Part shown: in pieces, positions 1 through 10,620 of the stretch
Layout: each line of letters opens with the position of its first letter
Position numbering within the stretch: the first letter of the stretch is position 1
Origin: Henckelia pumila
Taxonomy: Eukaryota; Streptophyta; Magnoliopsida; Lamiales; Gesneriaceae
Direction of reading: 5' to 3'
DNA: 64,000 nt
Assembly: GCF_033568475.1 (NCBI RefSeq)
Contig: NC_133121.1
Location: forward strand, 128,434,375-128,498,374
Position numbers and translations under genes: made by a program
Notes under the pieces: model-generated
Seen by the model: the letters and a program-made list of their open reading frames with translations, nothing else
Database searches by the model: none
Told to the model about the DNA's origin: nothing

Positions 1-346
1 AGTCCCTTAGTAATAAAATTTCATAAAATCACAAGTTAGATTTTTATTCCTTAATATATATATTCAAATTTGCAAACTTTGAAATTTTAAAACATACTTG
101 TAAGAAGATCATATTTTTATTTATAAATCTTGATATCAACTAATATATTAATATATAATTGGATGGGGGTATACATATATATTTCACACAATATCAAAAT
201 ATTAAATATATATAATTTTTTATATAAATATTTTCTAAAAACTTTGAGAATAATATAATTAAAATGATAATAGAAATCCTTTTCATAACATGTATATCTT
301 TAGGAATTTTAATGTAAAAGTCTCAACTCCATATTCTCTCGGGTTA

Positions 347-391
<45 letters not shown>

Positions 392-1448
392 TATATATAA
401 CTGGTTTTCACTCATGGAGTTGGAAGAAAATTATACACTCATTGAAAATGGTTAATATGTAAAGCAGACAATCAAATAACCTAATATTGAAAATAAGATA
501 GGATAATTTACAAAGAATAAACCCATTTATTTTATTTTGTTTTTATTTTTATTTTTATTTTTATTTATTTTCTATTTTTCTCTTTTTTGCTTGGCTGCAA
601 AATTGTTTTTACATAACCAAATACCTCCAATAAACTTTGAAAATGTAACATATTTTTTTTTCAAAGTTTATTTATTTGTTTATTTTTTTATGAGGTAAAT
701 CTATTACATTGATAATTATAGTAGAGATATTAATACTCTACATCTTTACAATCAAACTTCAAACAATCTTTGCAGCCAATTTTCATATGCACAATATATA
801 TTTTTTTTAAAAAATGGGTTTAATCTAGTAATCAACCATTTCTTAATAATCAATAAAAGCTTATAAGTTATTTTTTCAATTCTCACCTCTCACTCACAAA
901 ATTTATGTGAGTAAATATTGCACTTTTACAAATTAATTCCCTCAATTATACATTTTATTATTCATTCAATCAATATCACTTTAATTATATACTCATAAAA
1001 GTTTTAGAAAATATGTTATTTGAAAACACATAATTATATATTATTTATAACTTATATCCCATCAATTACATATTTTCTATTAAATTGATAAAAAGAAGAA
1101 TAAATAAAAATCTATACAAAAAGACTTCATTTTCTTAGTAGTTTTCAATTTAAATATATACGGAATATTAAAATCTAATCTATTGTGATAATATGATAAA
1201 TAAAAACTAATGCGTGTCAGGAGTTTTTGACTCCTTACTCTGCCATTGAAAAAGAAAAAATATATATATTATTATAGAAATATTTTTTTTTTAAATTTTA
1301 AAAAATTTTTTTTAAAAAAATAAACCCTCCCCCAAACCTGAATATGACATTTTTTTAAAGAAAAATAAAGAGTACATGATGAAAGAGATATCACCTGGAA
1401 TTTATTGAAGATGAGGAACAAACACAAACCATTTCGTGACATGTTGAA
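1..1448. other. AT-rich intergenic DNA with an AT dinucleotide run
   Basis: No credible coding region is visible. The stretch is very AT-rich, with an (AT)n microsatellite at about 349-387 and many A and T homopolymers. On the minus strand an AATAAA hexamer lies at 1401-1406, about 45 bases past the stop of the LOG-type gene, and could be its polyadenylation signal. Confidence 0.6.
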
Positions 1449-2087
1449 TCAATGATCCAGTTTTCTTTTCTTACTGGTTGGTTGAGACCAATTGATCTTT
1501 GTTATAGCCGAATCAGGTTGATGAACAAAAGCTTGGAGATCATCAATTAATTGGTCTTCATTCGAAGCAGAGATGAGCATCCTTCGTGAATTTTCTGAAA
1601 TAAAATTTTGTTCCACGGCTATATCAAGAAAAGTCAACAAACCATCATAATAGTTATTGATATTCAACAAGCCAACAGGTTTATTATGGATATTAAGTTG
1701 TGCCCAAGAAACAACATGAAAAATTTCTTCTAAAGTACCAAAACCACCAGGTAAGGCAATAAAAGCATCAGAATTTTCTATCATTTTAGTTATTCTCTCG
1801 TACATTGATGAAACTTTCAACTCTTCCCCAACCGTAACACCTGTAATATTTCCTTCAGCTAAAGCTGTAGGAATAATACCCAAAACCTGACTACCTCCAA
1901 GATGAGCTGCTGTTGAAATAGATCCCATTAACCCAATATTGCCTCCTCCGTAAACCAAGTGAATTTTTCTCTCTGCTAACTTTTTTCCAAGATTAATTGC
2001 TTCATCAACAAATATTTCATTCTTTTCAGTATTAGAACCACAAAAGACACAAATATTTTTCAATTTTTGTGAAGAAGATCCTGTCAT
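1449..2087 (-). CDS. LOG-type cytokinin riboside 5'-monophosphate phosphoribohydrolase, intronless and divergent
   Basis: This 212-residue protein belongs to the LOG family (formerly annotated as lysine decarboxylase). Known members release active cytokinin bases from cytokinin nucleotides in the cytosol. The Rossmann-type nucleotide site is visible as CVFCGS near residue 13, YGGGNIGLMG at 46-55 and the signature PGGFGTLEE at 113-121. The length matches plant LOGs. The start is the ATG at 2085-2087; no longer in-frame start is needed to cover the family. Two things are odd. There is no intron, although plant LOG genes usually have several. The usual R-K pair of the M-x-x-R-K-x-x-M motif reads R98-I99 (MYERITKM, 95-102). 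The tail adds a lysine/arginine cluster, KKRK near 206-209, unlike typical LOGs. It could be an active diverged enzyme, a retrocopy, or a member of an atypical LOG-like clade. No poly(A) tract or target duplication proves retrocopying. Confidence 0.8.
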   Translation of the reverse strand: MTGSSSQKLKNICVFCGSNTEKNEIFVDEAINLGKKLAERKIHLVYGGGNIGLMGSISTAAHLGGSQVLGIIPTALAEGNITGVTVGEELKVSSMYERITKMIENSDAFIALPGGFGTLEEIFHVVSWAQLNIHNKPVGLLNINNYYDGLLTFLDIAVEQNFISENSRRMLISASNEDQLIDDLQAFVHQPDSAITKINWSQPTSKKRKLDH

Positions 2088-2359
2088 GTTTTTTTTTTCC
2101 TTTTCAAAAATATAGAGAGTTGAGTGATTTTATAAGGAAAACAAGGAATAAGACAGAAATAGGAATACAGATGTGAACAAAATGATGAAAATAGTAAAAA
2201 ACAATAATATATAATAATAACATGCATGCATATAAACAGTGATGTGATTGAGTGTTCCTTCAATATTTATGAGTCGAGGGTTGGCTTACCATCCAATTTT
2301 CTTATAAATTGGCAAATAGGGTCTTTTTTAGTCAGATTCCCAAGACCATTACCATGACG

Positions 2360-2818
2360 CTACGGTTGGAATAGTTTCCATAAACGGAAAATTTGACCTT
2401 GAACATCTCCACTAGAATGCGTCTTAAGAGTCAATGAGATATCATCTAATGACTCTTTACTCAGCCCATTCTTAATGAAATCAATTTTATCTTCTCTATT
2501 TGTGGAAACATATCCCAAGGATCTGCATTGTCTATTACAAGTCCATCTGGCACAATTATGACAAACATCTAACCTTTTAGCCCTTCTTTTCTTCGCATAG
2601 GTACTTTTTCCTAGTCCAGACATATTTCGAACAAGTAAGAATTTTGGAACTTCACCACCTAATCGAACCTTGGCTTCAATTATAAGACGAATATCCTTCG
2701 GGATTCCTTTTTGCATAAGCATTCTCAATCTTTCACATCTGCCTTCATAAATCATTCTCAGAACTTGTTTAGAAACAGATGGAAAATATTTATCAAGTTT
2801 TTTGATAGCTTCATCCAT
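2360..2818 (-). CDS. Carlavirus-like cysteine-rich nucleic-acid-binding protein ORF (candidate endogenous viral element)
   Basis: The 152-residue ORF starts at the ATG at 2816-2818 and ends in TAG at 2360-2362. It resembles the small 3'-terminal cysteine-rich protein of carlaviruses and relatives (Betaflexiviridae), which binds nucleic acid and acts in silencing suppression and host regulation. Seen directly: a hydrophobic/basic N-terminal half, then the basic run KSTYAKKRRAKR at 71-82 (compare the S-x-YARRRRA signature), cysteines at 86, 89, 94 and 98 (C-x2-C-x4-C-x3-C), a G-x-x-S-x-N block at 102-107 and FIKNG at 114-118, matching the FI-x-x-G block after the zinc-binding region in the family. 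The cysteine spacing is tighter than in typical carlaviruses. No replicase, triple-gene-block or coat-protein sequence is recognisable nearby. The upstream edge abuts a TA microsatellite. Integration is inferred from its place between plant sequences. Confidence 0.6.
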   Translation of the reverse strand: MDEAIKKLDKYFPSVSKQVLRMIYEGRCERLRMLMQKGIPKDIRLIIEAKVRLGGEVPKFLLVRNMSGLGKSTYAKKRRAKRLDVCHNCARWTCNRQCRSLGYVSTNREDKIDFIKNGLSKESLDDISLTLKTHSSGDVQGQIFRLWKLFQP

Positions 2819-2820
2819 AA

Positions 2821-2826
2821 TATATA

Positions 2827-2866
<40 letters not shown>
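2821..2866. repeat. (TA)n microsatellite
   Basis: Almost pure TA repeat immediately upstream of the start codon of the virus-like ORF. It separates that ORF from the Athila-like element and may mark the junction of an integration. Confidence 0.9.
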
Positions 2867-2868
<2 letters not shown>

Positions 2869-2986
2869 ATTATGTTGGGAAATTGAAATAAAACCGACTG
2901 AAAGTAGTCACGGAGTACCGTTATCCGCCACTTAACCGGGAAGTGAACTCAATTCTGCAAAAATAAAATAAAAATATAAGTAACAA

Positions 2987-5900
2987 TTAAGTTGGATCAT
3001 ATAAAGGCATAAACTCTTCATTAAGAACTTCATTTTCTATAAATGGTTTAAGTTTTTGCCCATTAACTTTAAATACATTATTATTTTTAGGATTTTCAAC
3101 ATCAACAGCACTATGAGGATAGACAAATTTAACAATAAATGGTCCAGACCATCGCGATCTAAGTTTTCCTGGAAACAAATGCAAGCGAGAATTATAAAGT
3201 AAAACTTTTTGTCCGATTTCAAAAGATTTCCTCATAATATTTTTATCATAAAATGCTTTTGTTTTATCTTTATAAATCTTTGCATTTTCATATGAATCAT
3301 TTCTTAATTCTTCTAGTTCATTTAATTGCAATTTTCTTAATTTAGATGCATCATATAAATTAGTATTAAACTCTTTAATTGCCCAATAAGCTTTATGTTC
3401 AATTTCAACAGGTAGATGACAATGCTTTCCAAAAACTAATCTATATGGTGACATCCCCAATGATGTTTTAAATGCAGTTCTATATGCCCATAATGCATCA
3501 CTTAATCTTAAAGACCAATCTTTTCGATTTGGATTGATTGTTTTTTCCAAAATTTGTTTTATTTCTTTATTTGCAAGTTCAACCTGACCATTCGTTTGAG
3601 AGTGATATGGAGTAGAAACTTTATGTGTAATACCATATTTTTTTAACAACGAAGAAAATGATTTATTTATAAAATGACTTCCCCCATCACTGATTATAGC
3701 TCTAGGTATTCCAAATCGACTAAAAATATTTTCTTTCAAAAATTTTATTACAACTTAATGATCATTAGTTCTACATGCAATTGCTTCAATCCATTTTGAA
3801 ACATAATCGACAGCCACTAAAATATAAGTCAATCCAAAAGATAATGGAAATGGACCCATAAAATCTATTCCCCAACTGTCAAATATTTCAATAATCATGA
3901 TTGGATTTAAAGGCATCATGTTTCGTTTTGAAATTGAACCCATTTTCTGACAATTTTCACAAGATTTGCAAAATGAATGTGTATCTTTGAATAAAGAAGG
4001 CCAATAAAATCCACATTGAAAGATTTTTGCAGCTGTTTTCTTTGACGAAAAATGACCTCCACATGCCTCAGAATGACAAAATTTAATGACACTACTTACC
4101 TCATTGTCGGGTATGCATCGTCGAAAAATTTGATCAGGACAATACTTAAACAAATAAGGATCATCCCAATAAAAATTTTTGACCTCTTTCAAGAATTTAT
4201 TTTTATCTTGTGAACTCCAATGAGAAGGCATTTTATTTGTCACAAGAAAATTTACAATATTAGCAAACCAAGGCATAGCAGTAGCATAAAATAGTTGATC
4301 ATCCGGAAAATTTTCATTTATTGGTATTTCATTTTGAGATGATTCAGAAATTATTCTTGATAAATGATCGGCTACTACATTTTCTTTTCCTTTTTTATCT
4401 TTTATTACAAGATCAAATTCTTGTAACAACAAAATCCATCTTATTAATCTCGGCTTAGCATCTTGTTTATTTGATAAATATTTTATGGCAGAATGATCAG
4501 TATAAACAATAGTAGTAGAACCAATTAAGTAGGATCGAAATTTATCTAATGCAAATACTACTGAAAGTAATTCTTTTTCAGTTGTTGAATAATTGATTTG
4601 AGCACTATTTAAGGTTCTACTTGCTTAATAGATCACATAAGGTTTACCTTCTTTTCTTTGTCCTAACACGGCTCCTACAGCATAATCACTTGCATCACAC
4701 ATTAATTCAAATGGTAAAGACCAATCAGGAGGTTGTAAAATAGGTGATGTAGTTAAAAGATTAATTATCTTTTTAAAAGCAGTTTCACATTCTTGAGTCC
4801 ATTCAAATTATGCATCTTTTGTTAAAAGATTTGAAATTGGTTTCGATATTATGCTAAAATTTTTTATAAATCTTCTATAAAATCCCGCATGACCCAAAAA
4901 TGATCGAATTTCTTTGATCGTGTTTGGTGATGGTAAATTAGCAATAACATCAACCTTATCTTTATCAACTTCAATTCCTTTTTCAGATATGACATGCCCT
5001 AACACAATTCCGGATTTAACCATGTAGTGACATTTTTCCCAATTTAAAACAAGATTTTTTTCTTCACATCTTTTTAAAACTTCTTCCAAATTTTTAAGAC
5101 AGTTTTCAAATGAGTTTCCAAAAACAGTTATATCATCCATAAAAACTTCCACAAATTCTTCAATCATGTCACTAAAAATACTTAGCATGCATCTTTGAAA
5201 AGTAGCCGGGGCATTACATAAACCAAATGGCATTCTTTTAAAAGCAAAAGTTTCGAACGGACAAGTGAAAGTAGTTTTTTCTTGATCTTCTAATGATATT
5301 GGTATTTGATAATACCCCGAATACCCATCAAGAAAACAATAATAAGGATTACCTGCCACTTTCTCTAAAATTTGATCTAAAAATGGTAACGAAAAGTGAT
5401 CTTTTCTAGTTGCATCATTTAATTTTCTATAATCAATGCACATACGCCAACTAGATGGAATCCTAGCTTGTAATAATTCTCCCTTTTCATTTTTTATAAA
5501 GGTGATGCCTGATTTTTTTGGTACTACTTGTGTTGGACTTACCCATTTACTATCCGAGATTGGATAAATAATTCCGGCATCTAATAGTTTTAAAACTTCA
5601 TTTTTAACAACTTCTTTCATGTGTGGATTTAATCTTCTTTGTGGTTGTTGATATGTTTTAGCATTTTCTTCCAAGTGAATTCTATGTGTGCAGATTAAAG
5701 GATTTATACCTTTTATATCTTGCAAAGTCCATACAATTGCATTTTTGTGTTTTTTAAGTAGTGTTATTAAATCTTCTTCTTGTTTTGGTAAGAGGGTAGA
5801 AGATATTACAATAGGATATGTTTGATTTTCACCAAGAAAAGCATATTTTAGTTCTATTGGTAAGGGTTTTAATTCAAGTTTTGGATGATCATTTTCTTTT

Positions 5901-7225
5901 ACTTCTTCAAGTTCATTAATTTCTTCAAATAAATTTGATTTAAAAACATTTTTTGAATCAAAACTTTCCAATAAACAAACTTCAGATTGTTGATTTAAGT
6001 TTTCTTGGTGTATATTTTCTTCCACGATTGTTTCTATTGCATTATCATCTTCATCTTCATTAATACTTGGTTGTTTACATAAATTGAACACATTAAGTTC
6101 TAAAGTCATATTTCCAAAAGACAATTTCATTATTCCATTTCGACAATTAATTAAAGCATTTGAAGCTGCTAGAAATGGACGTCCCAATATTACTGGAATT
6201 TCGTTATGTACTTCTATTGGTTGTGTATCCAAGACAATAAAATCCACGGGATATATGAATTTATCGACTTGAACTAATACATCTTCTACAATACCTCTAG
6301 GTATTTTGATTGACCTATCGGCTAGTAAAAGAGTAACAGATGTAGGTTTTAAATCTCCCAACTTAAGCTTTTCATAAACTGAATAAGGAATTAAATTCAC
6401 ACTTGCTCCCAAATCTAACAAAGCTTTTTTAATTTTATTTTTTCCAATAATACATGAAATTGTTGGACAACCGGGATCTTTATATTTCAAGGTAGAATTA
6501 TTTTGAATAATAGAGCTTACTTGCTCCGTTAAGAATGCTTTCTTCTTTACATGCAATTGTCTTTTCACAGTACATAAATCTTTTAAAAACTTTACATAAG
6601 AAGACACTTGTTTAATAGCATCTAATAATAGAATATTTATTTTTACTTGTTTAAAAACTTCATAAATATCAGAATCATTTTTTTGTTTTTTATTATTAAC
6701 TAATGCATGAGGGAAAGGAACATATTTATTTGACTCACATATTATTTCAGATAATTTATCATCAACTTTCTTAATCTTAGGACTCAAAGTATCATCTTTC
6801 TCGAAAGTATCAAGATTTTCATCCTTACTCTTTGAGTTTGACTGATCTTTGTTTTCATCACTATATGGATCATTAACTATTTTACCACTTCTAAGAGTAA
6901 TAACAGATTTTACTTGATCAAATTTTTCTTGATTTTGATTTTTAGGATTAGGTTGTGGTTGAGATGGAAATTTTCCTTTTTCATGAATATTAAGTGCAGA
7001 TGCAAATTTTGCAAGAGTTTCTTTCAAATCATTCATAGATTGAATGTTTTGAATATTGATAGACTCTTGCTTTTGAATGTGTGCATGAATTTTATCTTCA
7101 AAATGTTTTCTTGGAGGTGGGATATAAGGAGCATAACCTTGATGACTTTGGTTATTGTGAAAAAGTTGTTGTGAAGGTTGTGCATTATTATCGTTCCTCC
7201 AACTAAAATAGGATGATTTCTCCAA
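2987..7225 (-). pseudogene. Athila-like pol polyprotein (protease, RT, RNase H, integrase), broken
   Basis: One degraded reading frame. The first open piece (7225-4808) holds the aspartic protease (LDLGAS, about residue 270) and reverse transcriptase, with FMDD of the polymerase site near residue 693. RNase H sequence continues between 4807 and 4433, with TAA stops at 4808-4810 and 4625-4627. The next piece (to 3755) has the integrase H-C-type zinc finger (CKSCENCQK) and the start of the catalytic core (GIDFMGPFP). A TAA at 3755-3757 interrupts it. The last piece (to 2987) carries the second core aspartate block ([10 protein letters not shown]), the HSQTNGQVE glutamate block and the integrase C-terminus. 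Upstream it should be continuous with gag, but a one-base deletion near 7213 shifts the frame. It cannot make a full polyprotein. Confidence 0.85.
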
Positions 7226-8181
7226 CCAGGATTATATGTTTGTAAAAAAGGATCTAATGTTGGTTTTTTAAAATTGTTAACATAAGTGGCTTGTTCATGA
7301 AGACATTCTTTAAATGAAGGCAAAGTAGGACAATTTTTTGTAAGATGATCATGTGTGTCACATATATGACAAACAATTTCTTGAACACTTTTTAATTGAT
7401 CACTCTTTTTCATTTCTAATGACTCGATTTTTCTTGCTAAAGATGCAAGTTTAGCTTGAACATCTACATCATCTTTAAGATGATAAATACCACTCCCATT
7501 TGTTGAATTATTGGTTTTACTTGGTGGTTCAATTGAGCCTATATTATCCCAATTTTGAGCATTTTTTGCTAATGACTCCAAATATTCTATAGCTTTATTT
7601 GGGTTTTTATCTTCAAAAGTTCCATTACACATGAATTCTATCATTTGCCTATCTTTAGGTATTAAACCTTCATAAAAGTGAGAAAATATCCTCCATATTT
7701 CAAAACCATGATGTGGGCATGTATTAAGTAACTCTTTATATCTATCCCAACATTGATAAAATGTTTTCCCTTGTTTTTGAGAAAAAGTTGTAATTTGTCT
7801 TTTAAAAGAGTTTGTTCTATGGGAAGGAAAAAACTTTTTTAGAAATTATTGTTGCATTTCTTCCCATGATCTTATTGAACTTGATCTCAAATTTTTCAAA
7901 CATGTTTTAGCTTTATCTTTTAAGGAAAAAGGAAAAAGCTTTAATCGAACAGTATCCATGCTACAATTTTGATCATTATAAGTGTTGCAAACCTCCTCAA
8001 ATTCTCTTAAATGCAAATATGGATTTTCAGAATCTAAGCCATGAAAATTTGGTAAAATTTGAATGACTTGTGGCATAAAGTTGAAATTAGATGCATCAGG
8101 AGGAAAAACTAAACAAGATGGTGTACTAGTTCTTATTAGATTCATATGATGCCTAAGTGTTCTTAGTTGTTCATGTTCTTG

Positions 8182-8213
<32 letters not shown>

Positions 8214-8304
8214 CATCTTGATTATTAGAATTATCCTCCATGTTTAAAATATTTTCAGTTACTCGAACAAGTCTACCACTTTGTTTACGACTCCAAACAA
8301 TCAT
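7033..8304 (-). pseudogene. Athila-like gag, broken by a stop and a frameshift
   Basis: The N-terminal piece (8304-7846) contains an asparagine run encoded by an ATT/AAT microsatellite, then the capsid-like stretch typical of plant gypsy gag. A TAA at 7846-7848 interrupts it. The same frame continues through GLIPKDRQ to a single zinc knuckle (CHICDTHDHLTKNC, near 7370) and the conserved YNPGWRNHP block, after which the frame is lost by a one-base deletion and pol continues in another frame. Start ATG at 8302-8304. Confidence 0.75.
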
Positions 8305-8369
8305 ACAATTAAAAACAACATACTATTTACATAATAACATAAATAACAAAATTAAACTTAATTTATACC

Positions 8370-8387
8370 TCCCCGGCAACGGCGCCA
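8370..8387 (-). other. Primer binding site, complementary to tRNA-Asp
   Basis: On the minus strand this reads TGGCGCCGTTGCCGGGGA, complementary to the 3' end of plant tRNA-Asp. It marks the boundary between the 5' LTR and the internal region of the Athila-like element. Confidence 0.85.
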
Positions 8388-8866
8388 AAAACTTGCTACA
8401 GCTTAAATTGTAATTCACCCAAGTGTAGGTTGTTTGCAAGTAATATACTCGTGAGTACGAGATCGATCCACGGAGAGGATGTTGTAAGTTTAATTTTAGC
8501 AATGATATATTATAGATGAAAATATTATTATAAAACTTCAAATACACAAATTATAAAATTGTCAAGGTTTCAAAGGTTCATTGTTGGTTTATTTAAGATT
8601 GCTTAACAAAAATAAATAAAAGAAACTAAAATAAAAATAAACATAAGAGAATAATTAAATATTTATACAAATATATCATATAATATAGTTCCCACTATAT
8701 TAATATCAGATTAATCGATATTTAATACATGGTACCCATAATATATATATAAATTCATAAATATAAGTTGACATAAAATTAAATGTTAGATCAAATCACA
8801 ATATTTCATTTAGAACAACCGGCAGAGCCACGCTATTGTCTAAATAAAATATATGACCTTTTTTAT

Positions 8867-8996
8867 GTTAGATGCGGAAAAGTAAATGTTAGATGCGAGA
8901 AAGTAAATGTTAGTTGCGAAAAAGTAAATGTTAGTTGCGAAAAGTAAAAGTTAGTTGCGAAAAGTAAAAGTTAGTTGCGGAAAGTAAAAGTTAGTT
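8867..8996. repeat. About 21-bp minisatellite in the Athila-like LTR
   Basis: Six tandem copies of a 20-21 base unit of the form GTTAGTTGCGAAAAGTAAAA, drifting gradually from one end to the other. The flanking segments, each containing AGAACAACCG and CACGCTAT, are themselves a diverged direct repeat. Confidence 0.9.
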
Positions 8997-9487
8997 CAAA
9001 TCACAATATATTATTTAGAACAACCGACAGAGTCACGCTATCGTCTAAATAATATATATGACTTTATTATAAATAGATACATATATTTATAGTATATAAT
9101 TATTGTAGTATTTATTGTATCATATTTGACAACAAATCAAGGTAACCACATTCAAGGTACCAAGCATTTGATGTAAATAGATAACAACAAATCATCCAAA
9201 ATTATACCTACAAATAAAGATCAATTAGTAAAAATAAAAATAGAAAAGGAAAGAATATACAAAATATAAACAATCTTACTTGACCAACAATGAAACCTTT
9301 TCACCTTGACATAAAAAGATTTAGCTTTCCATGAACATGACACTCAAGAATAAAGATAAAAGAAATTTCATACTTGAACTTGAGAAACTTGCACACTCAA
9401 ACTTTTATTCTCACACACACAATATTTATTTTACAAATGAAGAATTCTCTACACTCTTGCACACTACAAAGATTATACAACACATCT

Positions 9488-9495
9488 ATTTATAG
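9488..9495 (-). promoter_or_regulatory. TATA box of the Athila-like LTR
   Basis: Minus-strand TATAAATA in the context CCTATAAATAG, followed by a pyrimidine/CA-rich leader. It is placed as expected for the U3/R boundary of a plant LTR. Confidence 0.6.
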
Positions 9496-10063
9496 GCCAA
9501 ATGAGAGCAAGGGTCCAAGACTCATTAAATATGGAATAGTAAAGTTGGTGGGTGCTTGTCTCCTTGAATGTCAATACATTGACCCAATTTTAATTGGCAT
9601 GTTTTATGCCTTAGACTTCCGATTTTGCTTCTGCACAAAACATATAACATGTATCCCTTTGTTTGTAGATGTGTTTTGACAACTCATTCACCCCTTTTGG
9701 ATAAAATATGAAATACTTATGATATTTTTACTCCAAGATGGTCATAGTAAAAGTAAATCTCTCTCCATTTTGATGTTTGATTATTTTGATCATCTTAATG
9801 AAGTTTTTGGAATTTCTTGTCTTCTACAAAGTTGAAGATGCCTCTTTTGTGATTCTACAGGATTTGAGATTACTTCATTATGACCTCTGTAGCTTGAGTA
9901 ATTTTATTTTTACCAAACCTGCGCAAACCGTAAAATACAACATTTTAGTAAAACATTTAAATATAAACACATAACACTAAAATAATACAACTTCATAATT
10001 TTAATTAAACTTTAATTTTAAAACACACTTTTTAACATATAAATAATTACAAATTTTAAGTTT

Positions 10064-10260
10064 CATCAGCGGTTCATTTAACCTCTTCTGTTTGCGAGTA
10101 TCAAGAGCGACTATTAACTGCTTCTAAATGCGAGCTACAAGAGCGCTTCTATTCACCGCTTCTATATGTTTGCATGAGGAGTGGTTTCGAAACTGCTCTT
10201 GAAAGTCATAATTCGAAGCGGCTTTTGGACCGCGCTTAAATGTAGTAATTTACCGCGCTT
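10064..10260. repeat. Subterminal repeats, 3' end of the CACTA element
   Basis: Clustered variants of GCGGTTC, CGCTTCTA and GAGCGAC in both orientations. They resemble the cluster at the other end of the element, which is where CACTA transposases bind in studied elements. Confidence 0.55.
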
Positions 10261-10620
10261 AAATGTTGTAATTTAAGAATTAGTCGTCATCCACCAATAA
10301 TTGCATTAGCTTTCAATTCACCGCATAGATTATTTTATATTCCAAAAATTTTATATTAATATTTTGATTTTTCATTCAATCCACTCACCATGATATTTCC
10401 TTGAATAATTATTCCATAACTCAACAAAATAAATAAATAAATAAACAATGATATTCCATTATTGAAAAAACCAATAGATATATAATCTTTAGGAACAATC
10501 ATTATCAAATAACAAATCATTCAACTAAGAAAAACATATTATTTATTTTCACTCCTAATATTATGTATATGAATCAAAGTATCCTTTTCCCAAATTCTAA
10601 CCGCTACTATTCAGTTTCTC

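Larger units (their letters stand above)
2880..9942 (-). mobile_element. Degraded Athila-like Ty3/gypsy retrotransposon, one LTR visible
   Basis: On the minus strand the order is LTR (about 9942-8388), primer binding site (8370-8387), gag, protease, reverse transcriptase/RNase H and integrase (to 2987). The primer site matches the 3' end of plant tRNA-Asp, which is typical of Athila-clade elements. The protease reads LDLGAS rather than D-S/T-G, and the V-I-L-G-R-P-F-L-A block after it also fits that clade. No second LTR is recognisable below 2987, so the 3' end looks lost. About 100 bases of unassigned sequence follow the integrase stop before the TA microsatellite. The LTR outer edge is an estimate, based on minus-strand TG at 9941-9942 and absence of a partner LTR. 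Confidence 0.8.
8388..9942 (-). repeat. 5' LTR of the Athila-like element
   Basis: It lies directly upstream (minus strand) of the primer binding site. It contains a promoter-like TATAAATA and, closer to the primer site, a GAGTACGAGATCGATCC-type segment common near the ends of such LTRs. An internal minisatellite lies at 8867-8996, flanked by two similar 75-base segments (about 8786-8860 and 8991-9062). The outer boundary is approximate. Confidence 0.6.

Noticed and set aside
8860..9000. CRISPR-like array
   Set aside because: The repeats are contiguous 20-21 base copies without unique spacers: a minisatellite in a plant LTR.
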